Assembly (NCBI GenBank): GCA_035606235.1
Contig: DATNFU010000043.1
Coordinates: 1-21,009, forward strand
Length of the DNA: 21,009 nt
Reading direction: 5' to 3'
DNA from: 66-474 sp035606235
GTDB lineage: Bacteria; Pseudomonadota; Gammaproteobacteria; Xanthomonadales; Rhodanobacteraceae
The notes beneath the pieces are model-generated. The model saw only the letters and a list, made by a program, of their open reading frames with translations. It was not told where the DNA came from and searched no databases. Each line of letters starts with the position of its first letter. The first letter of the stretch is position 1. Position numbers and translations under genes: made by a program. Shown in pieces: positions 1 through 8,517 of this stretch.

Positions 1-546
1 GTGCAATGGGTGTTCGAGCATGTGAAAGGTGTGACCAATGTGACCGCGGGCTACTCCGGTGGCGCGGCCAGCACCGCGCAGTACGAGCGCGTCAGCGAAG
101 GCGATACCGGACACGCGGAGTCGGTGCGGGTGAGTTTCGATCCCGCCAAGGTCAGCTATGGCCAGCTTTTGCGCGTCTATTTCTCGGCAGCGACCGATCC
201 CACGCAGTTGAACCGCCAGGGGCCGGACACCGGCACGCAGTACCGCGGCGTGATCTTTTACGCCAGCCCGCAGCAGCAAAGGATCGCGCAGGCCTATGTC
301 GCGCAAGTGGACGCGGAGAAAGTCTACCCCGCACCGATCGTCACCGAGATCGTGCCCTTCAAGGCGTTCTACCCGGCAGAGAACTATCACCAGGATTACG
401 CACGACTGAATCCGGACGCTCCCTACATCGCGATCAACGACGCGCCAAAGGTGACGCAATTGGCAAAACTGCTGCCGGATTTGTACCGCGCGCAGCCGGT
501 CGTTTACCGGCCTTCCTCGCCGGTGATCGGGGTTTCGGTTTTGTAG
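1..546 (+). CDS. msrA: Peptide-methionine (S)-S-oxide reductase MsrA, 5'-truncated by window edge
   Basis: Reduces methionine-S-sulfoxide in proteins back to methionine. The frame is open from the first base, and the visible protein begins just after where the family's catalytic GCFW motif should lie, so the start and catalytic Cys are outside the window. Visible family landmarks are VTAGYSGG (about residues 15-22), the DPTQLNRQGPDTGTQYR block (about 66-82) and FYPAENYHQDY (about 123-133), which line the substrate pocket. The 181 visible residues contain no cysteine, so the C-terminal resolving cysteines of E. coli-type MsrA are absent. A resolving Cys may instead sit beside the catalytic one, as in GCFWC-type enzymes (inference). 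The protein ends with the stop at 544-546. No secretion signal can be judged from this fragment. Confidence 0.93.
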   Translation: MQWVFEHVKGVTNVTAGYSGGAASTAQYERVSEGDTGHAESVRVSFDPAKVSYGQLLRVYFSAATDPTQLNRQGPDTGTQYRGVIFYASPQQQRIAQAYVAQVDAEKVYPAPIVTEIVPFKAFYPAENYHQDYARLNPDAPYIAINDAPKVTQLAKLLPDLYRAQPVVYRPSSPVIGVSVL

Positions 547-585
547 TTGCCGGCTGTGATGATCGGCACGCCTTCAACCGGCAAC
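546..585 (+). terminator. Hairpin downstream of msrA (possible weak terminator)
   Basis: GTTGCCGG (546-553) pairs perfectly with CCGGCAAC (578-585) around a 24-base loop, starting at the last base of the msrA stop codon. No T-run follows, so this is not a classical intrinsic terminator. It could be an mRNA 3'-end stabiliser or chance. Confidence 0.3.
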
Positions 586-710
586 GCGCGCGAACCCGCC
601 GAACGATTTCTTGACACTTCGCCCGATTGTGGAACTCGCGTCATTCAGCGCCTCGCCAGCCACGAAGTGCTGAACTAGAGCCTGTTGTCTTCCGCTGCGG
701 ATGTCCGATC

Positions 711-2471
711 GTGTCTATCCTGCGTCTTTATTTTCGCGCGCTCGGCCTGCTCGCGCCCGAGCGCGTGCTGGCGGTGATGCTGGCGTTCGGCAATCTGGCG
801 ATGGCCGGGGTGCTGTTCGTCGAGCCGATGCTGTTCGGCCGTGTCGTGGATGCGTTGACTGCCGGCAATGGCCGTGCGGCCTTGCTGATCGGTGCCTGGG
901 CACTGGCCGGCTTCGTCGGCGTGGTGATCGGTGTGCTGGTGTCGCTGCACGCCGACCGGATGGCGCATCGGCGTCGCTGGGCGGCGATCCGCCGCTTCTT
1001 CGAACACGCGATCACGCTGCCGTTGTCATTCCACAGCGTGCACCACACCGGCAAGTTGATGCGCGTGATGCATTCCGGCGCCGAAAGCCTGTTCGCATTG
1101 TGGCTGAGTTTCTTCCGCGATCAGTTGACCACGGTGCTCTCGCTGGTGGTGCTGCTGCCGATCGCCTTCAGCATGAGCTGGCAGTTGGCCTTGCTGATGC
1201 TCGGGTTATTGGTGAGCTTCGCCGTGTTCAACGGCATCGCGATCAGCCGTACCCACATGGCGCAACGGCAGGTGCAGGAGCATTACCACGAGATTTCCAC
1301 GCGTGCCGACGATGTGCTCGGCAACGTGGCGGTGGTGCAGAGTTTCACCCGCACCCAGGAGGAAGCACGCGGCCTCAAGGAAATGATGGGTCGCGCGCTG
1401 GCGGCGCAATATCCGGTGTTGAACGGCTGGGCCACGCTGTCGGTGTTCACCCGCGCGGCAAGCACGTTGACCGTGGTTGCAATCTTTGCGCTGGGCACCG
1501 CTCTGCACGAGCACGGCAAGATCACCGTCGGCGGCATTGTCAGCTTCGTCGGTTTCTCGCTGATGCTGATCGGCCGGCTGGAGCAATTCGCCAGCTTCAT
1601 TTCCAACCTGTTCTTCCAGTCGCAGTCGCTGGACGACTTCTTCAAAGTGCTGGATACCGAGCCCACCATCAAGGTGCAGCCCGACGCGCCGATGCTGCCT
1701 CGGGTGCGTGGCGAGGTGCTGTTCGAGCATGTCAGCTTCGGCTACAACGGCAGCGGGCGGCCGGCGGTGCATGACTTGAGTTTCCATGTCGCGCCAGGCA
1801 TGAAGGTGGCGCTGGTCGGACCGACCGGTGCCGGCAAGAGCACCGCGCTCGGACTGCTGTACCGCGCGCATGATCCCGAGAGCGGCCGCATCATGGTGGA
1901 CGGCTGTGATATCCAGACAGTGAATCTGGATTCCCTGCGCAAGAACATCGCAGTGGTGTTCCAGGAATCCGGCCTGCTTCACCGCACCATCGAGGAGAAT
2001 CTCAAGATCGGCAATCCGGAAGCGGATTCCGCGACACTGGAAGCGGCCGCGCGCGCGGCGGAAGCGCACGAGTTCATCGCCGAAAAGCCGGAGGCCTATG
2101 CCACGCATGTGGCCGAGCGCGGCAGTTCGCTTTCCGGCGGCGAGCGTCAGCGCCTGGCCATCGCGCGCGCGATGTTGAAGGATGCGCCGATCCTGATCCT
2201 GGACGAGGCCACCAGCGCGCTGGACAACGCCACCGAGCGGCGCATCCAGCGCGCGTTCGATGCATTATCGCGCGACCGCACCACCTTCATCATCGCGCAC
2301 CGGCTCTCCACCGTGCGCAATGCCGACCTGATCCTGGTGCTGGAGCATGGTCGTCTGGTCGAGCGCGGCCGTTACGACGAACTGGTCCGCCGCGGCGGCT
2401 TGTTCGCGCGACTGGCCTCGCAAGGCGAGTTCAGCAACGGCCCGGATGTGCCGATGGATCGAGCGGCGTGA
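711..2471 (+). CDS. ndvA: NdvA/ChvA-type glucan ABC exporter, fused permease and ATPase
   Basis: Half-transporter with an N-terminal six-helix permease (about residues 1-310) and a C-terminal ATPase, expected to dimerise in the inner membrane. Walker A GPTGAGKST is at about residues 370-378, the Q-loop Gln near 418, signature LSGGE at 474-478, Walker B ILILDE at 494-499 and the H-loop His near 530, so the ATPase looks intact. The sequence tracks the cyclic beta-1,2-glucan exporters NdvA/ChvA from the first residues (SILRLYFRALGLL) through FFEHAITLPLSFH and AAQYPVLNGW to the end. I chose the GTG at 711 because it gives 586 residues, the usual family length. An in-frame TTG at 627 would add 28 unmatched residues. 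The Shine-Dalgarno is weak (GCGGA near 696). No glucan synthase gene (ndvB) is adjacent, so the exported glycan is uncertain. The stop lies 9 bases from the convergent peptidase gene. Confidence 0.85.
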   Translation: MSILRLYFRALGLLAPERVLAVMLAFGNLAMAGVLFVEPMLFGRVVDALTAGNGRAALLIGAWALAGFVGVVIGVLVSLHADRMAHRRRWAAIRRFFEHAITLPLSFHSVHHTGKLMRVMHSGAESLFALWLSFFRDQLTTVLSLVVLLPIAFSMSWQLALLMLGLLVSFAVFNGIAISRTHMAQRQVQEHYHEISTRADDVLGNVAVVQSFTRTQEEARGLKEMMGRALAAQYPVLNGWATLSVFTRAASTLTVVAIFALGTALHEHGKITVGGIVSFVGFSLMLIGRLEQFASFISNLFFQSQSLDDFFKVLDTEPTIKVQPDAPMLPRVRGEVLFEHVSFGYNGSGRPAVHDLSFHVAPGMKVALVGPTGAGKSTALGLLYRAHDPESGRIMVDGCDIQTVNLDSLRKNIAVVFQESGLLHRTIEENLKIGNPEADSATLEAAARAAEAHEFIAEKPEAYATHVAERGSSLSGGERQRLAIARAMLKDAPILILDEATSALDNATERRIQRAFDALSRDRTTFIIAHRLSTVRNADLILVLEHGRLVERGRYDELVRRGGLFARLASQGEFSNGPDVPMDRAA

Positions 2472-2480
2472 GCATCCGTT

Positions 2481-4791
2481 TCATTGCAGCATCGCGGTCA
2501 GCTTGTCCAATTGCGCGCGATAACCATCCAGTACTTTCGCGGTGACTGCGGCGTATTTTCCGGCCTCGTCCCAGCGCCGCGCTTCCAGCGCTTCACGCAC
2601 ACCGGGCACGGTCTTCACGCCGTAGCCCGTCAACATGCCCGGCGCATAGATCATGTGCTTGAACCATTGACGTCCGGGCAAGCCGTCGGGATCAGTCAAC
2701 GACTGCTCCATGCGACCCATCAAGACGTTGAGCTGCTTCAACCGGTCGGCCGGGAGGCGCAAGCCGTTCGCCGCGCGGGAGTTGTAGGCAGCTTCGTACG
2801 CCTGCGCACTCTGCTTCAGTTGCTTGGCCGCCTGGTCCAGTGGAGCGAGATCGATCGCCGGCACGTCCGAATCACGCTCGGGCGGTGCGACCGGCCGGGT
2901 CGGATCGGAATCCAGCGCATAGGCGTGCATGTCGAGCAGCTTGTGCTGTTGCTGCGTCTCCTTGCGGGTGTCGTCCGCCAGCTTGTGCAACTCGCCGACG
3001 TAACGATCCAAGGTGTCCGAAAAGTCGGAGAACCGCATCGGCACCACCTGTGCGTCGGCGGTGCGCAACACGATGTGGCCGGCCAGCTGCGCCAGCGCGA
3101 CCCCGTATTTGAAATCCGGATCGCCGAAGCGGATGTAATGATCGAACGAGTCGTAACGCGAATGGTAGATGCCGTTGTCGTCATCCTCCCCGCCAAAACC
3201 CAGATCCAGCGATGCGATGCCGAGATGCTCGAGGAATGCGCTGTAGTCGGAACCCGAACCGAGCGCATCGATCGGCACGTCGCCATCCTGTTCGGCGATC
3301 CTGGCGGACGCCTTGACTTCAGGCTTGGCATCCTTGCGCGCGCCCGCTATCACCATGTGCGCGCGCAACCGCTCGCGCACGCTGACATTCTTCTCCGGAT
3401 CCATCACACCCTCCGCAGCCTGGTTGACCAGGTGTTGCAGCGAATGGCTGCCGCCCGCGTCGAGAAAGCCACGCGCGTTGGTGTCGGAGTTGAGGTACAG
3501 CACCGCCTTGTCCTGCAATTCCTTTGGCGTGCGTTTCCGCCCATTCGGTGGAACCGAGCAGGCCGGGCTCCTCGCCGTCCCAGCTTGCGTACACGATGGT
3601 GCGCGCGGGCCGCCAGCCCTGGCTGTAGAGCGCGCCGATCGCCTTGGCCTCGGCCATTTCCGCGACCATGCCGGCCAGCGGATCCCAGGCACCGAACACC
3701 CAGCCATCGTGATGATTGCCACGCACGACCCATTGGTCGGGATCGGTCGAGCCTTTCAATCTGGCGATCACGTCATACACCGGCTTGCGGGTCCAATCCG
3801 ATTTCACCAGCAGGTGCACCTTGGCTGGACCGGCGCCGATGTGATACGTGATCGGCAGCGCGCCGCGCCAGTTGGCTGGTGCGACCTGTCCGCCAAGCGC
3901 CTTCAGCAGCGGCGTGGCATCGGCATAGGAAATCGGCAACACCGGAATCCTCAGGATGGTTTTGGCGTCCTTCAGCGCGAGATGTTTCGCGCCCGGCGTC
4001 GAGCCGTAACCCGGCGTGGTCGGGTCGCCCGGATAGACCTGCATGTCCGCGACCGAGCCGCGCTGCACGCCATCAGCCGGCCGCCAGCCGCCCTGCGGAT
4101 ACGTGTCGCCCTCGAAATATCCGTCGTCGCGCGGATCGGAATAAATCAGGCAACCCGCGGCGCCGTGTTCTTGCGCGAGCTTCGGTTTCAGCCCGCGCCA
4201 GCCACCGCCATAACGCGTAATCACGATCTTGCCTTTTACATCCACGCCGCGCCGCGCAAGCTCCTTGTAATCGTCCGGCATGCCGTAATTGACGTACACC
4301 AGCGGGGCGGTGACGTCGCCATCGGCGCCATAGACGTTGTAAGGCGGCAATGCGCCGGGCGCATTGGAAGTGGCATCCCCCGGCACCGGCGGCTCGTGCA
4401 GTTTGGCCGTATAGGTGTCCGGCGCGACCAGTTGCAACAGCTCCTGTTTCGGGGTCGGATACAGCACATCGAAAGTTTCGATGTGCGCGTCCCAGCCCCA
4501 TTGCTTGAACTTGCCCAGCATGAACTCGGCGTTTGCCTTGTCGTGCGGCGCACCTACCTGATTGGGTTCGGATGACATCTGCTTCAGCCAATCGCGCAAC
4601 TCGGCCGCATTCAACTGCGCGTCAAAGCGCTGCTCCAGGCTTTGCTCGCGCGCCGCGGCATCGGCGCTGAAGCCGAGCATGGTCGGGTCCTGCTCTCCGC
4701 CATTGCCCGTTGCCGGCGTCCCGGCGGCGGCCGCAAGTGCGGCCAACGCGCAGTTGATGCCGATCGCCAGCCGCAGTGTCAACGTCTTCAT
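2481..4791 (-). pseudogene. Secreted M28 metallopeptidase (glutamate carboxypeptidase II-like), split by a single-base frameshift
   Basis: Zinc aminopeptidase/carboxypeptidase of the GCPII/transferrin-receptor class. Start ATG 4789-4791 has a GGGAGA Shine-Dalgarno and gives a signal peptide (MKTLTLRLAIG... to about residue 24). A protease-associated domain follows, then the M28 domain. Frame one holds the first metal ligands: His360 in GNHHDGW, Asp370 in GAWDP and Glu407/Glu408 in WDGEEPGLLGS. Frame two resumes at KELQDKAVLYLNSD (Asp ligand) and holds the His ligand in YHSRYDSFD and the C-terminal TfR-like dimerisation domain. The frames join if one base is removed from the CC at 3521-3522, giving continuous THAK-ELQDK. 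Nothing else is broken. So this is either a very recent pseudogene or a sequencing error. Read as drawn, translation leaves frame after residue 423 and loses two zinc ligands. Export to the periplasm is expected. Confidence 0.85.
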
Positions 4792-4862
4792 GCCGGGTCT
4801 CCCGATGTGCAAGCGAATCTCGCATTGAGAACTCGGCACGCGCTCAGGTCAAGTGTCGGGGG

Positions 4863-5360
4863 TCATGCTGGCGAGGCCGGAGAAGACGACAGAAATCGCC
4901 TGGCGCAAAACGCGACAATCAATCCGAACAGCAGCATGGCCAACATGTTTTCGGCGAAGGAGATCAGCCCGAATGCAGGCCAGCGATGCCATGCCGACAA
5001 TGGCACCACGATGTAATTCATCACGAAGAACACCCCTGCCCCGTAACCCAGCCCGGCAATCACGGGATGGTGCAGCATCCATCTGCCGCGCAATGCGGCG
5101 GCCACGAAAATGGCGGCTATCAGCAGCGACATCGCCCACTGCAATCCCAGCCCAATCAGCGAGGCTTGCGGGCCTCCATGCAGGGCTGCCTTGCCAAGCA
5201 TGCCTCCCGCGATGAAACGCATAATGGTCGCGGGGCTGAAATGCGAAATCAGCGCCGCGGCGCCGATGTCGACTGTGCCCGCGATGAGACCCCCGGCGAC
5301 AATCGCGCGTACGCCACCACGCCACTTCGTCACCTGCATATCAGTCATCACTGCATTCAT
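4863..5360 (-). CDS. Small multi-pass inner-membrane protein, function unknown
   Basis: A 165-residue, strongly hydrophobic protein with about four membrane segments (about residues 16-40, 68-90, 97-120 and 128-150) and glycine-rich helices. Landmarks are IVAGGLIAGTVDIGAA, GGMLGKAALHGG and MNYIVVPLSAW. It resembles conserved hypothetical membrane proteins of proteobacteria, but I cannot name a family with confidence and no catalytic residues stand out. Start ATG 5358-5360 was chosen because a strong GAGGAG lies about 7 bases upstream. A longer frame open to 5567 would add hydrophilic, unconserved residues and overlap the divergent operon's promoter region. It is transcribed away from the cupredoxin operon and lies 71 bases upstream of the M28 peptidase gene on the same strand, so co-transcription is possible. 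Confidence 0.75.
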   Translation of the reverse strand: MNAVMTDMQVTKWRGGVRAIVAGGLIAGTVDIGAAALISHFSPATIMRFIAGGMLGKAALHGGPQASLIGLGLQWAMSLLIAAIFVAAALRGRWMLHHPVIAGLGYGAGVFFVMNYIVVPLSAWHRWPAFGLISFAENMLAMLLFGLIVAFCARRFLSSSPASPA

Positions 5361-5508
5361 CGCGGTCTCCTCGCGGAAGGGGTTGCGTCGGGCGATGGGC
5401 ATCGACGCGCGCGAATGATTCTCCACAACGGCGCACTCGGCAAGGGTGCGGAATGGGCGTACATTGCGCCCAGCCGCGTGGCGGATTCGGCCGAAACTGG
5501 GGGCGGAC
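5361..5508. promoter_or_regulatory. Divergent promoter region between membrane protein and cupredoxin operon
   Basis: The 148-base spacer must carry the start signals of both directions. On the plus strand TCGGCA (5437-5442), a 17-base spacer and TACATT (5460-5465) make a plausible sigma70 promoter with 4/6 matches in each box. On the minus strand TTGCCG (complement of 5438-5443), 17 bases and AATCAT form a similar, overlapping weak promoter. The shared -35 region would make the two transcripts compete. No clear operator palindrome was seen. The box calls are by eye. Confidence 0.35.
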
Positions 5509-6165
5509 ATGATGCGGAGCAAAATCTGGCTCAGCGGCGCGCTCGCGCTGCTCTTCACGATTCGCACGCAAGCCGCGGAATTGAACGTGCGGATCGTGGA
5601 TCAGCATGGCGACCCTGTCGCCGATGCGGTGGTAACGGTGCTATCGCGGGATCCCGCGGCGAATCGCCCCGCACAGCACACCAACGCGGTCAAGGTGATC
5701 GACCAGAAAAACCTGATGTTCATGCCCTACATCGAGGTGTTCCGGCCGGGCGACTCGGTGGTGTTTCGCAACAGTGACCACACCCGCCATCACGTGTATT
5801 CGTTCTCGCCGGTGAAGGCATTCGAGTTTGTGCTCACACCGGGACAAAGCTCGGCGCCGTTGGCGTTGGACCAGAGCGGCGTGGTTGCAGTGGGCTGCAA
5901 CATCCATGATCAGATGATCGCCTATCTCTACATCTCGGATGCGCCGTGGATCGCGCATTCCGGAAAGGACGGCAAGGTGGGATTCGACAACCTGCCCGCT
6001 GGCGCCTACGAGGTGCGCGTGTGGCAACCGCGCCTGCGTCCGAACAAGCCCGATCTTGCGCAATCGGCCACGGTGCTGGGCAACGACACACAAACGCTCA
6101 CCTTCAAACTGGCATTGCTGCCCGATCCCCGCACGCAATTCGATCGCGAACACACGAGCTACTGA
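5509..6165 (+). CDS. Periplasmic cupredoxin (methylamine-utilisation/plastocyanin-like), first gene of c-di-GMP operon
   Basis: Secreted 218-residue copper protein. A signal peptide (about residues 1-22, LALLFTIRTQA) leads into a beta-strand domain typed as carboxypeptidase-regulatory-like (ELNVRIVDQHGDPVADAVVTVL). A cupredoxin fold follows. The type-1 copper ligands are visible: His in HTRHHVYSFSP (His94 or His95), then Cys130, His133 and Met136 in GCNIHDQM, the classic His-Cys-His-Met set. Proteins of this form are often annotated as methylamine utilisation proteins, but no methylamine dehydrogenase genes are present here. Two ATGs sit side by side (5509 and 5512) after GGGGGCGGA, and either could be used. 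The next gene starts 18 bases after the stop, so this is the head of a three-gene operon. Its role could be electron transfer or copper/redox sensing; which one is inference. Confidence 0.85.
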   Translation: MMRSKIWLSGALALLFTIRTQAAELNVRIVDQHGDPVADAVVTVLSRDPAANRPAQHTNAVKVIDQKNLMFMPYIEVFRPGDSVVFRNSDHTRHHVYSFSPVKAFEFVLTPGQSSAPLALDQSGVVAVGCNIHDQMIAYLYISDAPWIAHSGKDGKVGFDNLPAGAYEVRVWQPRLRPNKPDLAQSATVLGNDTQTLTFKLALLPDPRTQFDREHTSY

Positions 6166-6183
6166 CGGACGGATTCGAAGCCG

Positions 6184-8517
6184 ATGAGCTTCCGTTTTCG
6201 ACTCGCATTGTTCTTCGTCGCCGCGCTGGTCGCGATGCAGGCGCTGACCGCCGTACTGGTTTACGAGGTTACGCGACACGAGCTGATCAGTGAAGGCCAG
6301 CGCCAACTTGATGTTGCCGCGAGCGCATTCGCGCGCCAGCTCGATGATATTTCCGGTCGTGTCGCCGACAGCGTGCAGGTTCTGGCACTCGATTACGCGT
6401 TGCGCTCGGCGATCGCGCAACACGATCAGGCCACCATGCAATCGGCGCTGACCAATCACGGCCACCGGGTGGGCGCGACGCAGATGCTGTTGCTGGATAC
6501 GGACGGGCACGTGGAGGTGGACACGTTGGGTGCCTATGCGGCGGGCGCACCATTTCCGTACACCGACCTGGTAGAGCGCGCCTGGTCGCGACCGGCGGCG
6601 GCGGTGGTGGCCTGGCGCGATCACGCCTACTGGATGGTGGTGGTACCCGTATTTGCACCCAATCTGGTCGGAGAAATTGCGGCGGCGATTCCGATTGACG
6701 ACCGCCTGCTGGCGCGCCTGCAGGCGCAATCCACACTGCCGCGCAACATCGAACTCGCCGCGCACAATGCGAACGGCACCTGGTCGGTGTTGGCGCATGG
6801 CAGCGAACGCGTCGCGCTCACCGCCGGCCTTACGACGCGCAACCAGGCCTTGCCCGTGCAGCCCACCCTGCTGGAAGTGCGTGGCCGGGAGTTCGTCGCA
6901 CAAGCGGTACCACTCAATCGCGCGCAAGCCAGCGCGCCGGTGGCGGCAGTGCTTGGCTATTCGGTCGACGAAGCATTGCAGCCCTATCGCTCGGTCGGGC
7001 TCGCCTGGGGCGCACTGCTCGTGTTCGGCCTGCTGGTCGGATTGATCGGCGCGTGGCTGATCGCGCGCGGTGTATCGCGCCCGGTGGAGCAGCTCGCGGC
7101 GTCTGCGCGGCGCATCGAGGCCGGCGATTACAGCCCGCCGCACCGGGTCACGCGTCGGGATGAACTCGGAGAACTGGCCGCCGCGTTCGTCGGCATGACC
7201 AAAGCCATCCGCGACCGAGAAGCGCGCATCCTGTATCAATCCGGCCACGATCAGGTCACCGAGCTGCCCAACCGCACGGCTGCGGAAGCGCACATCCAGA
7301 ACGAACTTGCCAGCCATCCGCAGCGATCCGCCGCACTGTTGGTGGTCGGGCTCGGGCGCGTACCGGAGATCATCAAGACCATGGGCCACGCGGTGTGCGA
7401 TCGTGTGATGCGCGACGCTGGGATCCGCATTCGCGGGCCGGCCGGCGATGGTTGTGTCGCGCGCGCGACCGACACCCAATTCGCGATTTTCCTCGGCAAC
7501 AGCGATCGGCAGGAAGCAATCGCGTCGGGTTTCCGCGTGCTGGACGCACTCAGCGAACCTTATCGCGAAGCCGATCTCACTCTGGATCTTGCGCCGGCGA
7601 TCGGGATCGCGCTGGCACCCGCACACGCCACGGGCGCCAACGGATTGCTGCGGCGCGCGGAAATAGCGCTGCTCGCCGCAATTGGCGCGGAGGAGCCGAT
7701 CGCGGTCTATGACGCTGCCACCGATCCGCATCGTCCGGAACGGTTGTCGCTGATGAGCGAACTGCGCGCGGCGCTGGATCGCGATCAACTGCAATTGCAT
7801 TACCAGCCGAAGTTGAACCTCTTGAGCGGCGAGGTGGACGGCGCCGAAGGGCTGGTGCGCTGGGAACACCCTGGTCTCGGCGCGATTCCACCGGACGCCT
7901 TCATCGCGCTGGCCGAGGAAACCGGCAATATCCGTCGGCTGACCCGCTGGGCGCTGGCGGCTGGCATTGCGCAAGCCAAACGCTGGCAGGCGTCGGGGCG
8001 TAACGTGAAGGTCTCCGTAAACGTCTCGGCGCGCGATCTGGACGACACCGAATTGCCGCGTCGCGTAGCCGAACTATTAGCGTTGCACACGCTGCCGTCG
8101 GAATGCCTTGCGCTGGAGATCACCGAGGGCGCGATCATGGGCAAGCCCGAGGCGGCGATCGAGGTGCTGCGCCGGTTGGCCGATCAGGGCATCGATCTGG
8201 CCATCGACGATTTTGGCGTGGGCCAGTCCTCGCTTGCCTACCTGCGCCGGTTGCCCGTGCGCGAGTTGAAGATCGACAAGAGTTTCATCGAACACCTTGC
8301 CCAGGCCCCCGAGGATCAGACCATCGTGCGCAGCATCGTCGAGCTTGCGCATCGTCTTGGCTATCGGGTGACCGCTGAAGGCGTGGACAACGCAGCGGCG
8401 CTGGATTTCCTTGTCGAAATCGGTTGCGATCACGCGCAGGGGTATCACATCGCAAAAGCTTTGCCGGCGGAGGCCATGACCGAATTTATCGCGCGGACGC
8501 GCGCGGCAGTAACTTAG
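6184..8517 (+). CDS. Membrane sensor c-di-GMP phosphodiesterase: Cache-like sensor, HAMP, degenerate GGDEF, EAL
   Basis: Inner-membrane protein of 777 residues. TM1 is at about 7-27, a periplasmic sensor resembling a Cache domain at about 28-268, TM2 at 271-296 and HAMP to about 344. The GGDEF domain spans about 350-510 and the EAL domain about 520-775. The GGDEF active site is lost: ATDTQ (428-432) stands where GGDEF should be, so no cyclase activity is expected. The EAL motif reads EGL (555-557), keeping the metal-binding Glu. Other catalytic residues are in place: Asn613, Glu645, Asp675-Asp676 in DDFGVG, Lys696, Glu732 and Gln752. It therefore looks like an active c-di-GMP phosphodiesterase, with the dead GGDEF perhaps a GTP-binding regulatory module (inference). 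It is co-transcribed with the cupredoxin (18-base gap) and abuts the outer-membrane gene, whose ATG directly follows this stop. Confidence 0.9.
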   Translation: MSFRFRLALFFVAALVAMQALTAVLVYEVTRHELISEGQRQLDVAASAFARQLDDISGRVADSVQVLALDYALRSAIAQHDQATMQSALTNHGHRVGATQMLLLDTDGHVEVDTLGAYAAGAPFPYTDLVERAWSRPAAAVVAWRDHAYWMVVVPVFAPNLVGEIAAAIPIDDRLLARLQAQSTLPRNIELAAHNANGTWSVLAHGSERVALTAGLTTRNQALPVQPTLLEVRGREFVAQAVPLNRAQASAPVAAVLGYSVDEALQPYRSVGLAWGALLVFGLLVGLIGAWLIARGVSRPVEQLAASARRIEAGDYSPPHRVTRRDELGELAAAFVGMTKAIRDREARILYQSGHDQVTELPNRTAAEAHIQNELASHPQRSAALLVVGLGRVPEIIKTMGHAVCDRVMRDAGIRIRGPAGDGCVARATDTQFAIFLGNSDRQEAIASGFRVLDALSEPYREADLTLDLAPAIGIALAPAHATGANGLLRRAEIALLAAIGAEEPIAVYDAATDPHRPERLSLMSELRAALDRDQLQLHYQPKLNLLSGEVDGAEGLVRWEHPGLGAIPPDAFIALAEETGNIRRLTRWALAAGIAQAKRWQASGRNVKVSVNVSARDLDDTELPRRVAELLALHTLPSECLALEITEGAIMGKPEAAIEVLRRLADQGIDLAIDDFGVGQSSLAYLRRLPVRELKIDKSFIEHLAQAPEDQTIVRSIVELAHRLGYRVTAEGVDNAAALDFLVEIGCDHAQGYHIAKALPAEAMTEFIARTRAAVT

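Noticed and set aside
611..640. Perfect TTGACA at 611-616 as a promoter for the glucan exporter
   Set aside because: No -10-like hexamer lies 16-18 bases downstream (ACTCGC at that place), so the -35 alone was not called.
627..710. Upstream TTG start for the glucan exporter
   Set aside because: The extra 28 residues do not fit the family N-terminus, which begins at the GTG at 711.
2484..3851. 455-residue plus-strand open frame opposite the M28 peptidase
   Set aside because: The minus strand encodes conserved zinc-ligand motifs; the plus frame has no motif or signal.
5509..6165. True methylamine utilisation gene
   Set aside because: The annotation style of relatives is historical; no mau or methylamine dehydrogenase genes are nearby, so only the cupredoxin call is kept.
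5641..7974. 777-residue open frame on the minus strand opposite the cupredoxin and phosphodiesterase genes
   Set aside because: Shadow of two genes with clear domains. Its length equalling that of the phosphodiesterase is coincidence.
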